Shown here piece by piece: positions 9,729 through 18,594 of a stretch of 64,000 nucleotides of DNA; the stretch's first letter is position 1; the number at the start of each line of letters is the position of its first letter. Source of the DNA: an uncultured Williamsia sp. (lineage in GTDB: Bacteria; Actinomycetota; Actinomycetes; Mycobacteriales; Mycobacteriaceae); contig NZ_CANLWM010000005.1 of the NCBI RefSeq assembly GCF_947494875.1, forward strand, positions 124,001 to 188,000, in the 5' to 3' direction. A program made the translations under genes and the position numbers. The notes below the pieces were generated by a model. That model saw only the letters and a list, made by a program, of their open reading frames with translations, had not been told where the DNA came from and made no database searches.

Positions 9729-12284
9729 TTCGTCACCTCCGGTGGCGCCGGATCCCACGGCGACGACACGACCGGCCCCGGCCCCGGCTCCACGCCGGGA
9801 TCGGGGCCGGTCCCGTCCTCGGCCGCCGCGGATCTCGTCGCCGCCCGCCGACAACTCCTCGCCCACAGCGACGCCGCGCACCGCGACGACGCCGCCGGGC
9901 TCCGACAGGTGCTCGTCGACCTGCACGACTTCTGGCTCACCACGAAGGGCGCCGAACTCGGGATCCGCCCCGACAGCGGTTTCGCGATCGTCGCCGTCGG
10001 CGGACTGGGCCGCCAGGAGATGCTGCCGCACTCCGACCTCGACCTGATCCTGCTGCACGACGACATGGACCCCGCGCGGGTCGCCGAGGTCGCCGACGGC
10101 CTCTGGTACCCGCTGTGGGACGCCCACATCAAGCTCGACCACAGCGTGCGCACGGTCCCGCAGGCGCTGCAGGTCGCGTCGCAGGACATGAGTGCCGCAC
10201 TGGGCCTGCTCGAGGCCCGGCACATCGCCGGCGACGAAGCGCTGTCGACGTTGTTGATCTCCGGCGTCCGACGACAGTGGCGCGCCGACATCCGCACCCG
10301 CTTCCCCCAGTTCGTCGAGGCCGCCCGCGACCGGTGGCGACGCAGCGGCGACATCGCGCATCGCGCCGAACCCGACCTGAAGAACGGGCGCGGCGGCCTG
10401 CGCGACGTGCAGATGCTGGGCGCGCTGGCTACCGCGCAGCTCACCGACGGGATGGGCACCCTCCGGCCCGACTCACCCGGCGCCGGCCTGCAGATCGCCT
10501 ACGGGCGACTCCTCGACATCCGCACCGAACTCCACCGCATCGCCGGTCGACCGCGCGAACAGCTGCGGGCGCAGGACGCCGACGAGATCGGCGCCGCGCT
10601 GCGCATCGGCGACCGTTTCGACCTCGCCCGCGTCATCAGCGACAGCGCGCGCACCATCAGCTACTCCGTCGACGTCGGGTTGCGGACCGCGGGCAACGCC
10701 CTGCCGCGCCGCGGACTGGCGAAACTGCGCCGCTCCCCGGTGCGCCGTCCGCTCGACGAGGGCGTCGTCGAGCACGCCGGCGAGGTGGTGTTGGCGCGCA
10801 ACGCGATCCCCAGCAAGGACCCGGGGCTGATCCTGCGGGTCGCGGCCGCCTCGGCCCGCACCGGTCTGCCGATCAGTGCCTCGACGCTCAACCGACTCGC
10901 CGACCACGCCCCCGAACTGCGGGAACCGTGGCCTTCCGAGGCTCTCAGCGACCTGCTGGTGCTGCTCGGTACGGGGCGGCACATGGTCGCTCCCATCGAG
11001 GCGCTGGACCGCACCGGCCTGTGGGGGAGGCTGCTGCCCGAATGGGGTGCGGTGCGCGACCTCCCGCCGCGGGACCCGATCCACACGTGGACGGTCGACC
11101 GGCATCTCGTCGAGACCGCGTCCTACGCGTCGTCGATGACCACCCGCGTGTCCCGGCCCGACCTGCTGGTGCTCGGCGCGCTGCTGCACGATCTCGGCAA
11201 GGGACGCGGCTCCGACCACTCGATCGTCGGCGCCGAGCTCGCCACCCAGATCGGCAACCGCTTCGGACTGTGGCCGCAGGACGTCGCGACGCTGTCGGAG
11301 ATGGTGCGTCACCACCTCCTGCTGCCGGTGACGGCGACACGACGCGACCCCGACGACCCGGCCACGACGCAGTTCGTCGTCGACACCCTCGGTGGCGACC
11401 GCGTGCTGCTCGAGTTGCTCGCCGCGCTGGCCGAGGCCGATTCCCTCGCGACCGGACCCGGTGTCTGGGGTGACTGGAAGGCCTCGTTGATCTCCGAACT
11501 GGTCCGGCGCTGCCTGCGGGTCATGGACGGCGAGGAGCTGCATCGGCCGGAGCCGCTCACCGACGACCAGCGGGCCCGTGCCGAGGCCGGGGGAGTGCAC
11601 GTCGACATCGCGGCGGTCCCCGGGTCGCACACGAGGGTCGTCACGGTCATCGCGCCCGACGGTCCGGGCCTGCTCTCGACGACCTCGGGGGTGTTGGCGC
11701 TCAACGGGTTGCGATGCCACACCGCGACGGTGCAGTCGCACGCGGGAAGTGTGGTCAACACGTTCCGGGTCATCCCCGCGTTCGGTGACCCACCGGATCC
11801 CGGTCTCCTCCGGCAGCAGGTGCTGCAGGCGACGGCGGGCACGCTCGACGTGATCCGCCGCCTCGACGCGCGGGAGGTCGAGTCGCCGATACCGGTCGCC
11901 TCGCCCCCCGAGGACGGCACCCCGGTGGCCGTCCCTGCGCTGTTCGCCATGGCCCCGCCCCGGGTGCTGTGGGTCGAACCGGACGCCGCGGTCGGGAGCG
12001 GCCCGGTCCTCGAACTGCGCGCCGCCGACCGCATCGGCCTGCTGTCACGGGTGTCTGCAGTGCTCGAGCGGCACGGCGTCGACATCGTCTGGGCGACGGT
12101 GGAGACCCTCGGCGGGACCGTCGTCGACACCTTCTGTGTGCGCCTGCCCGACGACTCGCCGCAGCGGCGGTCGGAGCTCGCGGCCGCGGTGATCGCGGTG
12201 GTGCCCCCGCCCGAACCACCCCGCGAGACCGAGGCCGGCCCGCCCACCGCCGAGAGTTCCCGCGGCGGGGTGCCCGGCGCCTGA
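9723..12284 (+). CDS. glnD: PII uridylyl/adenylyltransferase GlnD
   Basis: Bifunctional enzyme that attaches and removes a nucleotide on PII, 853 aa. Domains in order: nucleotidyltransferase with GGLGRQEMLPHSDLDLI (~residue 95), GlnD uridylyl/adenylyl-removing domain, HD phosphohydrolase with LLHDLGKGRGSDHS (~490), and two ACT domains (~636 and ~760) for glutamine sensing. The start is uncertain: GTG 9723 has no Shine-Dalgarno and sits in a hairpin, and the first ~45 residues are Gly/Pro/Ser-rich. It closes the amtB-glnK-glnD set and is followed by ffh. Confidence 0.95.
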   Translation: MPFVTSGGAGSHGDDTTGPGPGSTPGSGPVPSSAAADLVAARRQLLAHSDAAHRDDAAGLRQVLVDLHDFWLTTKGAELGIRPDSGFAIVAVGGLGRQEMLPHSDLDLILLHDDMDPARVAEVADGLWYPLWDAHIKLDHSVRTVPQALQVASQDMSAALGLLEARHIAGDEALSTLLISGVRRQWRADIRTRFPQFVEAARDRWRRSGDIAHRAEPDLKNGRGGLRDVQMLGALATAQLTDGMGTLRPDSPGAGLQIAYGRLLDIRTELHRIAGRPREQLRAQDADEIGAALRIGDRFDLARVISDSARTISYSVDVGLRTAGNALPRRGLAKLRRSPVRRPLDEGVVEHAGEVVLARNAIPSKDPGLILRVAAASARTGLPISASTLNRLADHAPELREPWPSEALSDLLVLLGTGRHMVAPIEALDRTGLWGRLLPEWGAVRDLPPRDPIHTWTVDRHLVETASYASSMTTRVSRPDLLVLGALLHDLGKGRGSDHSIVGAELATQIGNRFGLWPQDVATLSEMVRHHLLLPVTATRRDPDDPATTQFVVDTLGGDRVLLELLAALAEADSLATGPGVWGDWKASLISELVRRCLRVMDGEELHRPEPLTDDQRARAEAGGVHVDIAAVPGSHTRVVTVIAPDGPGLLSTTSGVLALNGLRCHTATVQSHAGSVVNTFRVIPAFGDPPDPGLLRQQVLQATAGTLDVIRRLDAREVESPIPVASPPEDGTPVAVPALFAMAPPRVLWVEPDAAVGSGPVLELRAADRIGLLSRVSAVLERHGVDIVWATVETLGGTVVDTFCVRLPDDSPQRRSELAAAVIAVVPPPEPPRETEAGPPTAESSRGGVPGA

Positions 12285-12321
12285 CGCCGCCACCGTCGGT
12301 CCGTCGAATACGCTGGTGGTC

Positions 12322-13869
12322 ATGTTCGATTCCCTGTCCGACCGGTTGACCGGTGCCCTCAAGGACCTGCGCGGCAAGGGCAAGCTCTCCGACGCCGACA
12401 TCGACCGGACCTGCCGGGAGATCCGGCTCGCCCTGCTCGACGCCGACGTCTCGCTGCAGGTGGTCCGCGGGTTCATCGCGCGGGTCAAGGAACGCGCCAA
12501 GGGGGCCGAGGTCTCGGGGGCGCTGAACCCGGCCCAGCAGATCGTCAAGATCGTCAACGAGGAACTCGTCGGGATCCTGGGCGGTGAGACCCGTCGCATC
12601 GCGTTCGCCAAGACCCCGCCCACGGTCATCATGCTCGCGGGTCTGCAGGGTGCCGGTAAGACGACCCTGGCGGGCAAGCTCTCGGCGTGGCTGATCAAGC
12701 AGGGGCACACCCCGCTCCTGGTCGCGTGTGACCTCCAGCGCCCCGGCGCGGTGAGCCAGCTGCAGATCGTCGGCGAGCGCGCGGGCACCCCGGTGTTCGC
12801 GCCGCATCCCGGGACCTCTGTCGGTGGCGAGGGTGAGCTCGGGGTCAGCGCCGCCGATCCGGTGGAGGTCGCGCGCGCCGGTGTCGCCGAGGCCCGCTCC
12901 AAGCAGCACGACATCGTCATCGTCGACACCGCCGGTCGTCTCGGCATCGACGAGGAACTGATGGCGCAGGCCAAGGGCATCCGCGACGCCGTCCAGCCCG
13001 ACGAGGTGCTGTTCGTCGTCGACGCGATGATCGGTCAGGACGCGGTCACCACCGCCGAGGCGTTCGCCGAGGGTGTCGGTTTCACCGGTGTCGTCCTCAC
13101 CAAACTCGACGGCGACGCCCGCGGCGGTGCCGCCCTGTCGATCCGCGAGATGACCGGTGCGCCGATCATGTTCGCGTCGTCGGGCGAGAAGCTCGAGGAG
13201 TTCGACACCTTCCACCCCGACCGCATGGCCAGCCGCATCCTGGGCATGGGCGACGTGCTCAGCCTCATCGAGCAGGCCGAGGAGCACTGGGACGCCACCC
13301 AGGCCGAGGCGGCCGCGGCGAAGATCACCCAGGGCGAGCTCACCCTCGAGGACTTCCTCGAGCAGATGCTCATGATCCGGAAGATGGGTCCGATCGGGAA
13401 CCTGCTCGGCATGCTCCCCGGTGCGGGTCAGATGAAGGACGCGCTGAGCCAGGTCGACGACAAGCAGCTCGACCGTGTGCAGGCGATCATCCGCGGCATG
13501 ACACCCGCCGAGCGGGACAACCCCAAGATCATCAACGCCTCCCGACGGCTGCGGATCGCCAACGGGTCCGGCGTCAGCGTCAGCGAGGTCAACCAGCTCG
13601 TCGACCGCTTCTACGACGCACGCAAGATGATGGCCCAGATGTCGGGACGCATGGGCATGCCCGGCGGCAACCGCCGCACCAACCGCAAGAAGGGCGGCAA
13701 GAAGGGGAAGAAGGGCGGCCGCGGTCCGACGCCGCCGAAGGTGCGCGGCGGCATGCCCGGCATGCCGGCGGGGTTCCCCGACCTGTCGAACATGCCGCCC
13801 GGTCTCGATCAGCTGCCCCCGGGTCTCGAGGGCATCGACCTGTCGAGCCTGCAGCCCAAGAAGCGCTGA
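12322..13869 (+). CDS. ffh: Signal recognition particle protein Ffh
   Basis: SRP54 GTPase binding signal peptides and the 4.5S RNA, 515 aa. NG domain: GLQGAGKTTLAGKLS, DTAGRLGID, TKLDGDARGGAA. The M domain (~300-450) contains methionine clusters such as EQMLMIRKMGPIGNLLGML. A Lys/Gly-rich then Met/Pro-rich tail follows, common in actinobacteria. ATG 12322 is preferred over the in-frame GTG at 12316. A TACGCT hexamer 7 bases upstream predicts a leaderless or near-leaderless transcript. The SRP RNA gene itself was not found nearby. Confidence 0.97.
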   Translation: MFDSLSDRLTGALKDLRGKGKLSDADIDRTCREIRLALLDADVSLQVVRGFIARVKERAKGAEVSGALNPAQQIVKIVNEELVGILGGETRRIAFAKTPPTVIMLAGLQGAGKTTLAGKLSAWLIKQGHTPLLVACDLQRPGAVSQLQIVGERAGTPVFAPHPGTSVGGEGELGVSAADPVEVARAGVAEARSKQHDIVIVDTAGRLGIDEELMAQAKGIRDAVQPDEVLFVVDAMIGQDAVTTAEAFAEGVGFTGVVLTKLDGDARGGAALSIREMTGAPIMFASSGEKLEEFDTFHPDRMASRILGMGDVLSLIEQAEEHWDATQAEAAAAKITQGELTLEDFLEQMLMIRKMGPIGNLLGMLPGAGQMKDALSQVDDKQLDRVQAIIRGMTPAERDNPKIINASRRLRIANGSGVSVSEVNQLVDRFYDARKMMAQMSGRMGMPGGNRRTNRKKGGKKGKKGGRGPTPPKVRGGMPGMPAGFPDLSNMPPGLDQLPPGLEGIDLSSLQPKKR

Positions 13870-13879
13870 CGCCCCCGAC

Positions 13880-14965
13880 ATGACGCGTCCGTCCGCGCCT
13901 CCGCTGCACGTCCGCGGCCACGACGCGCTGACCGGTGAGCCGATCGAGCTGTGGACCGACGGCGAGGTGATACGCCACGATCCCGTGCCGGACGCGGTCA
14001 CGATCGCCGACGACGCCTGGGTCCTGGCGGGCCTGGTCGACGCCCACAACCACGTCGGGATCGCCCCGGGTCTCGGGGTGACGATGAGTCAGGCGCGGGA
14101 GTTCGCGCTCGCCGACGCGCGCTCGGGGGCGCTGCTGATCCGCGAGGTCGGGTCCCCGGTCGACACCCACCCGCTCGATGCCGACCCGCGCTGCCCTCGG
14201 TTCCTGCGGGCGGGCAAGCACATCGCGCGCCCGAAGCGGTACCTGCGGGACTACGGCGTCGAACTCGACGACCCCGACAGCCTCGCCGACGAGGTCCGTC
14301 GCCAGGCCCGTGCCGGGGACGGGTGGGTCAAGCTCGTCGGTGACTGGATCGACCGCGAGGTGGGTGACCTCGCCCCGCTCTGGACCGACGACCAGGTCGC
14401 CGCGGCGGTCGCCGCCGCGCACGACGAGGGTGCGCGGATCACCGCCCACGTGTTCGGCACCGACGCCCTGCACGGCCTGATCGCCGCGGGCGTCGACTGC
14501 ATCGAACACGGCACGGGCCTCACCGACGACCTCATCGCCGAGATGGCCCGCCGGCAGATCGCCCTCGTGCCGACCCTCATCCAGGTCGACAACTTCCCCG
14601 GCATCGCCGACTCCGCCGACCGATTCCCGACCTACGCGGCACACATGCGGGCGCTGCACGCCGACGCGCCCGGCGTGGTCGCCGCCGCGGTCGAGGCCGG
14701 CGTCCCGGTCTTCACCGGAACCGACGCCGGCGGGTTCGTCGAGCACGGCCGCATCGTCGACGAGATCGCCGCGCTCACCGGCGTCGGACTGTCGACCGAG
14801 CAGGTCCTCGCGGCGGCGACCGTCGAGGCACGCACCTGGCTGTCGGCGGGCGCTCTCGGCGACGGTGACCGCGCCGACCTGCTCGTCCTGCGGGCCGATC
14901 CCCGCGCCGAGCTCGACACCCTGCGCGCCCCCGCCGCGGTCGTCGTCGGCGGCGCCGTCCTGTAG
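13880..14965 (+). CDS. Amidohydrolase family protein
   Basis: Metal-dependent hydrolase of the amidohydrolase superfamily, 361 aa, substrate unknown. The metal-binding motif GLVDAHNHVG is near residue 54. Later ligands are plausible at ITAHVFGTDAL, CIEHGTGL and FTGTDAGG (Asp). The C-terminal strand segment DGDRADLLVLRADP is typical for imidazolonepropionase/prolidase-like members. It starts 10 bases after ffh and so is probably co-transcribed; the M. tuberculosis counterpart Rv2915c has the same position. The ATG start at 13880 is well supported by spacing. Confidence 0.8.
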   Translation: MTRPSAPPLHVRGHDALTGEPIELWTDGEVIRHDPVPDAVTIADDAWVLAGLVDAHNHVGIAPGLGVTMSQAREFALADARSGALLIREVGSPVDTHPLDADPRCPRFLRAGKHIARPKRYLRDYGVELDDPDSLADEVRRQARAGDGWVKLVGDWIDREVGDLAPLWTDDQVAAAVAAAHDEGARITAHVFGTDALHGLIAAGVDCIEHGTGLTDDLIAEMARRQIALVPTLIQVDNFPGIADSADRFPTYAAHMRALHADAPGVVAAAVEAGVPVFTGTDAGGFVEHGRIVDEIAALTGVGLSTEQVLAAATVEARTWLSAGALGDGDRADLLVLRADPRAELDTLRAPAAVVVGGAVL

Positions 14966-14980
14966 CGGCCGGCCGCGCGC

Positions 14981-15015
14981 GATTTCGGGCGCGGGTGCGC
15001 CCTCTGGCACAATGG
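14981..15015 (+). promoter_or_regulatory. rpsP promoter (shared ribosomal-protein module)
   Basis: GATTTC (14981-14986), 21 bases, then the -10 hexamer CACAAT (15008-15013) and GG. The full block CTCTGGCACAATGG is identical at rplS (18012-18025), and rpsB has the same spacing with TACACT. Transcription would start near 15020, giving a ~120-base leader before rpsP. Within that leader GTGGGT (in CCGGGTGGGTCG) could pair with ACCCAC just before the ribosome-binding site. Confidence 0.65.
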
Positions 15016-15140
15016 CGCGCTGGTACGTCGGATCCGGTCATGCGCCGCCCGACGGTCACGCCACATCAACCGCGAAACCGGGCCCACCACACCGGGTGGG
15101 TCGCTGAATCGCGCTGTGACCCACAGAAGAGAGACCTCAC

Positions 15141-15587
15141 ATGGCAGTCAAGATCAAGCTCACGCGCCTCGGCAAGATCCGCAACCCGCAGTACCGCGTC
15201 ATCGTCGCCGACGCCCGCACCCGCCGCGACGGTCGCGCCATCGAGACGATCGGCAAGTACCACCCGAAGGAAGAGCCGAGCCTGATCGAGATCGACTCCG
15301 AGCGCGCGCAGTACTGGCTCGGCGTCGGCGCCCAGCCCACCGAGCCGGTGCAGGCGCTGCTGAAGATCACCGGTGACTGGCAGAAGTTCAAGGGCCTGCC
15401 GGGCGCCGAGGGCACCCTCAAGGTGAAGGAGCCCAAGCAGAGCAAGCTCGACCTGTTCAACGCCGCGCTCGCCTCCGCCGACAGCGAGCCCGCCGGCGAG
15501 GCCACGACACCGAAGAAGCGCGCACCGAAGAAGGCCGACACCGACGCCACCGCCGAGGAGACCCCGGCCACCGAGGCCGCCGAGTGA
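15141..15587 (+). CDS. rpsP: Ribosomal protein bS16
   Basis: Small-subunit protein S16, 148 aa. The conserved N-terminus [24 protein letters not shown] is plain, followed by [19 protein letters not shown]. An actinobacterial Ala/Lys/Glu-rich tail (~residues 105-148) extends beyond the ~80-residue bacterial core. AGAGAG (15126-15131) precedes the ATG. Its stop overlaps the KH-protein start by 4 bases, making the head of the rpsP-khpA-rimM-trmD operon. Transcription is likely from the module at 14981. Confidence 0.97.
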   Translation: MAVKIKLTRLGKIRNPQYRVIVADARTRRDGRAIETIGKYHPKEEPSLIEIDSERAQYWLGVGAQPTEPVQALLKITGDWQKFKGLPGAEGTLKVKEPKQSKLDLFNAALASADSEPAGEATTPKKRAPKKADTDATAEETPATEAAE

Positions 15588-15826
15588 GTGCTGTCGTCGC
15601 CGACGCCGTCGAGCACCTGGTGCGCGGTATCGTCGCCAACCCCGACGACGTCCGGGTGGAGTACATCACCGGCCGTCGCGGTCGGATGGTCGAGGTGCAC
15701 GTCAACCCCGAGGACCTCGGCAAGGTGATCGGGCGGGGTGGTCGCACCGCGACCGCCCTGCGGACCCTGGTCGGCGGGATCGGCGGTCGCGGCGTCCGCC
15801 TGGACATCGTCGACACCGACCGCTGA
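15584..15826 (+). CDS. khpA: KH-domain RNA-binding protein (KhpA family)
   Basis: 80-aa single KH-domain protein. The GxxG loop is IGRGGR within [18 protein letters not shown], and the fold elements [11 protein letters not shown] precede it. GTG 15584 overlaps the rpsP stop (GTGA). Members of this family bind RNA, often with KhpB, and affect ribosome or cell-division functions. The rpsP-khpA-rimM-trmD order is broadly conserved. Formerly annotated as UPF0109; M. tuberculosis Rv2908c is equivalent. Confidence 0.92.
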   Translation: MSAVVADAVEHLVRGIVANPDDVRVEYITGRRGRMVEVHVNPEDLGKVIGRGGRTATALRTLVGGIGGRGVRLDIVDTDR

Positions 15827-15840
15827 CGCCCGCACCGTCG

Positions 15841-16362
15841 ATGGATCTCGCGGTCGGGCGGATCGTGAAGTCGCACGGGGTGCGCGGTGAGGTCGTCGTC
15901 GACGTCCGCACCGACGACCCCGACGCCCGCTTCGCCCCCGACACCGTCCTGCGTGGCCGCTTGCCGCGCGGGGCGGGGGAGCGGACGTTCACCGTTGTGT
16001 CCGCCCGCGAGCACGGCGACCGTCTGCTCCTCCGTCTCGACGGCGTCGTGGACCGCAGCGGCGCGGACGACCTCCGCGGGGTGGTCCTCGTCGTGGACGC
16101 CGACTCCGTCACCTCCGGTGACGACCCCGACGAGTTCTACGACCACGAGATCATCGGTGTCCCCGTCCGCACGGTCGACGGGAACAACATCGGGACCCTC
16201 GCCGACGTGCTCCACCTGCCCGGCGGGGACACGCTGGTCGTCGCCGTGGGGGAGGGCGACGAGCGTCGCGAGGTGCTCGTGCCGTTCGTGGCCGACATCG
16301 TCCCCACCGTGAGCACCGCGCTCGTCGAGATCGACCCGCCCGACGGACTCCTCGACCTGTGA
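15841..16362 (+). CDS. rimM: Ribosome maturation factor RimM
   Basis: 30S assembly factor acting on the S19/16S head region, 173 aa. N-terminal RimM barrel begins [26 protein letters not shown]-barrel domain follows from about residue 97 ([18 protein letters not shown]) and ends with [12 protein letters not shown] and [10 protein letters not shown]. It starts 14 bases after khpA and its stop overlaps the trmD GTG by 4 bases. Complete, no anomalies. Confidence 0.95.
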   Translation: MDLAVGRIVKSHGVRGEVVVDVRTDDPDARFAPDTVLRGRLPRGAGERTFTVVSAREHGDRLLLRLDGVVDRSGADDLRGVVLVVDADSVTSGDDPDEFYDHEIIGVPVRTVDGNNIGTLADVLHLPGGDTLVVAVGEGDERREVLVPFVADIVPTVSTALVEIDPPDGLLDL

Positions 16363-17114
16363 CCGCGGCGACGGGGTCCACGGGGTCGGGTGACGACCCG
16401 CGTCTGCGGCTCGACGTCGTGTCGATCTTCCCCGACTACCTCGAACCGCTGCGGCTGTCGCTGCCGGGGCGCGCCGCCGAGCGCGGCATCGTCTCGCTCG
16501 CAGTCCACGACCTGCGGGACTGGACCCACGACGTCCACCGTGCCGTCGACGACGCGCCCTACGGCGGCGGTCCCGGGATGGTGATGAAACCCGAGGTGTG
16601 GGGTCCGTGCCTCGACGAGGTGTGCCCGGACGACGCGATCTTCGTCGTGCCCACGCCGGCGGGCGTCCCCTTCACCCAGGCCCTCGCCGAGGAGCTGTCC
16701 ACCGCACACCACCTCGTGTTCGCCTGCGGACGCTACGAGGGCATCGACCAGCGCGTCGTCGACGACACCGCCCGCCGTGTCCGGGTTCTTGAACTGTCGA
16801 TCGGCGACTACGTCCTCATCGGCGGCGAGGTGGCAACCATGGTGATGGTGGAGGCGATCGTCCGTCTCGTCGACGGCGTTCTCGGCAACGCCGAGTCCCA
16901 CCGCCAGGACTCGTTCTCCGACGGCCTGCTCGAGGCGCCCGCCTACACCCGGCCCCAGACCTGGCGCGGGCTGTCGGTGCCCGATGTCCTGCGCGGCGGC
17001 GACCACGCCGCCATCACCGCGTGGCGCCGGGAGCAGTCGCTCGCCCGCACCCGGGAACGCCGTCCCGACCTGCTGCCGGACGAAGCGCCCACCGCGGACG
17101 GTCCCCGGGGATAA
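16359..17114 (+). CDS. trmD: tRNA (guanine-N1-)-methyltransferase TrmD
   Basis: SPOUT methyltransferase making m1G37 in tRNA, 251 aa. Signature pieces: [31 protein letters not shown] (knot region) and [28 protein letters not shown] 16359 overlaps the rimM stop; residues 1-15 are Gly/Ser/Thr-rich and precede the conserved [16 protein letters not shown], so a slightly later start is conceivable. It is the last gene of the rpsP operon; the next gene has its own predicted promoter. Confidence 0.96.
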   Translation: MTAATGSTGSGDDPRLRLDVVSIFPDYLEPLRLSLPGRAAERGIVSLAVHDLRDWTHDVHRAVDDAPYGGGPGMVMKPEVWGPCLDEVCPDDAIFVVPTPAGVPFTQALAEELSTAHHLVFACGRYEGIDQRVVDDTARRVRVLELSIGDYVLIGGEVATMVMVEAIVRLVDGVLGNAESHRQDSFSDGLLEAPAYTRPQTWRGLSVPDVLRGGDHAAITAWRREQSLARTRERRPDLLPDEAPTADGPRG

Positions 17115-17123
17115 TCTCGGCGG

Positions 17124-17987
17124 GTGCACCACTGGTACACCCACGACATCGTGGCGGGCGGCAAGCTGCCGCTGCTGTTGTTCTTCGCCGGCTTCGTCGG
17201 CGGTTTCGTCGCGACGCGGGTCAGCGTCCGCCTGATCCGCGCCGACGTGAAGTGGTGGTTCCGCAACGTCAGTGCAGGCCAGACGCACGTCCATCACATG
17301 GTCTTCGGGGTCGTGGTGTCGCTGGTCTCGGGTGTGTGGCTCATCGCGATCTCGATGACGGCGACGCAGGCGCAGCTGTCGTGGCTGGCCTGCGCGTTCG
17401 GTGTCGGCGCAGCCCTCATCCTCGACGAGTTCGCGCTGATCTTCTACCTGCGTGACGTCTACTGGGCCGAGGAGGGTCGCGCCTCGGTGGACGCCGTATT
17501 CGCGATGGTCGGTGCGACCGGCATGGCGCTGCTCGGCTTCCGACCGCTGGAGCTGATCAGCGTGTCCGACGCGTTCGACGACAGCTGGACCGAGACGCTC
17601 ATCACCGTCGCCTTCGGCCTCGTCGGACTACTCGTCGCGGCGGTGGTGGTGGCCAAGGGCAAGCCGTGGACCGCGCTGATCGGGATCTTCGTGTTCCCGG
17701 TGCTGCTCGTCGGCGCGATCCGCCTGGCCGACCCGGGGTCGCCATGGTCGCGATGGCGATACACCTCCCGCCCCAAGCGGATGGACCGTGCCGTTCGGCG
17801 GGAACGTCGGCAACGTCGCCCGCTGGTGCGCGCCAAGATCTTCCTGCAGGACCTCATGGCCGGCAGCCCCGACGTCGCCCACGCGATCGAGGCCGCCGAG
17901 ACCGAACTCGACCGCGTGGTGCAGCCCGCACCCGCGCCCGCCGGCGACGGTCCGCGCCCGTCGATGCTGCTGTCCCGGCCGTCCTGA
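17124..17987 (+). CDS. Polytopic membrane protein of unknown function
   Basis: 287 aa, not recognised as a named family. Hydrophobic segments near residues 15-35, 55-75, 85-110, 125-140, 155-175 and 180-195 suggest about six transmembrane helices. Between the first two is a striking THVHHMVFG motif. The last ~90 residues are soluble and basic, then acidic ([24 protein letters not shown]). TAATCT ends 6 bases before the GTG, so a leaderless transcript is predicted, separate from trmD 9 bases upstream. It sits between trmD and rplS, where M. tuberculosis carries lppW. Paired histidines could bind metal or haem; this is speculation. Confidence 0.75.
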   Translation: MHHWYTHDIVAGGKLPLLLFFAGFVGGFVATRVSVRLIRADVKWWFRNVSAGQTHVHHMVFGVVVSLVSGVWLIAISMTATQAQLSWLACAFGVGAALILDEFALIFYLRDVYWAEEGRASVDAVFAMVGATGMALLGFRPLELISVSDAFDDSWTETLITVAFGLVGLLVAAVVVAKGKPWTALIGIFVFPVLLVGAIRLADPGSPWSRWRYTSRPKRMDRAVRRERRQRRPLVRAKIFLQDLMAGSPDVAHAIEAAETELDRVVQPAPAPAGDGPRPSMLLSRPS

Positions 17988-17990
17988 TCG

Positions 17991-18025
17991 GATTTCTCCG
18001 TGGGCGGGGTGCTCTGGCACAATGG
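17991..18025 (+). promoter_or_regulatory. rplS promoter (shared ribosomal-protein module)
   Basis: GATTTC (17991-17996), 21 bases, CACAAT (18018-18023), GG; the 14-base block at 18012-18025 is identical to that before rpsP. It starts 3 bases after the end of the preceding gene. Predicted leader is ~155 bases before the rplS ATG at 18184. Confidence 0.65.
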
Positions 18026-18116
18026 TGCGGTTGCCGCTCGACGGTCGCATCACGGTGTCCGCGACACCTGCGCCACGAGAGGTAGACCACCGACTGGAGC
18101 ATGAACCGGCGTCGGG

Positions 18117-18136
18117 GCGCACCGCTCGCGGTGCGC
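18117..18136 (+). promoter_or_regulatory. Hairpin in rplS leader
   Basis: GCGCACCG (18117-18124), loop CTCG, CGGTGCGC (18129-18136): perfect 8-bp stem in the middle of the ~155-base rplS leader. It may be part of an L19 autoregulatory leader, as known in some other phyla, or simple structure. No covariation data are available here. Confidence 0.4.
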
Positions 18137-18183
18137 GCGCCGGGTCCTCTGTTCACGCCCTGTACGCAGATTGGAACCGACCG

Positions 18184-18525
18184 ATGAACACCCTGGACTC
18201 CCTCGACCAGAAGTCGCTGCGCGACGACATCCCCGATTTCCGCCCCGGTGACACGCTCGACGTGCACGTGAAGGTCATCGAGGGGTCCAAGGAGCGCGTC
18301 CAGGTGTTCAAGGGCGTCGTGATCCGTCGCCAGGGCGGCGGCATCCGCGAGACGTTCACCGTCCGCAAGGTCTCCTTCGGCGTCGGTGTCGAGCGCACCT
18401 TCCCGGTGCACAGCCCCACCATCGCCAAGATCGACGTCGTCACCCGCGGTGACGTCCGTCGCGCCAAGCTCTACTACCTGCGCGATCTGCGCGGCAAGGC
18501 CGCCAAGATCAAGGAGAAGCGCTGA
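18184..18525 (+). CDS. rplS: Ribosomal protein bL19
   Basis: Large-subunit protein at the 30S-50S interface, 113 aa. Conserved text: [42 protein letters not shown] and [18 protein letters not shown], ending [19 protein letters not shown]. The ATG at 18184 gives the family N-terminus ([19 protein letters not shown]); the open frame upstream is leader. It is transcribed alone, from the 17991 promoter to the hairpin at 18537. Confidence 0.97.
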   Translation: MNTLDSLDQKSLRDDIPDFRPGDTLDVHVKVIEGSKERVQVFKGVVIRRQGGGIRETFTVRKVSFGVGVERTFPVHSPTIAKIDVVTRGDVRRAKLYYLRDLRGKAAKIKEKR

Positions 18526-18536
18526 CGCTGTCCCGT

Positions 18537-18565
18537 GTCGCCGCGACGCGTGCCGTCGCGGCGAC
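18537..18565 (+). terminator. Hairpin terminator after rplS
   Basis: GTCGCCGCGAC (18537-18547), 7-base loop, GTCGCGGCGAC (18555-18565): perfect 11-bp stem 11 bases after the rplS stop. There is no T-tract, which is usual for high-GC actinobacteria. It is followed by the lepB promoter. Confidence 0.7.
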
Positions 18566-18582
18566 CACAGCGCGTGCTCGAC

Positions 18583-18588
18583 TAGGCT
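18583..18588 (+). promoter_or_regulatory. -10 element, leaderless lepB
   Basis: TAGGCT ends 6 bases before the lepB GTG (18595), placing the expected transcription start on the start codon. No Shine-Dalgarno precedes the gene. Confidence 0.55.
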
Positions 18589-18594
18589 GACGCG

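Noticed and set aside
12285-12321. SRP (4.5S) RNA near ffh
   Set aside because: The gap is only 37 bases and no conserved GGAA-loop hairpin is present; the RNA is elsewhere.
11770-14049. 759-codon minus-strand open frame
   Set aside because: Antisense to glnD and ffh; low-complexity composition, no recognisable domain.
15020-15140. Riboswitch upstream of rpsP
   Set aside because: No match to a remembered riboswitch core; possible pairing near the ribosome-binding site only, so reported as a leader.
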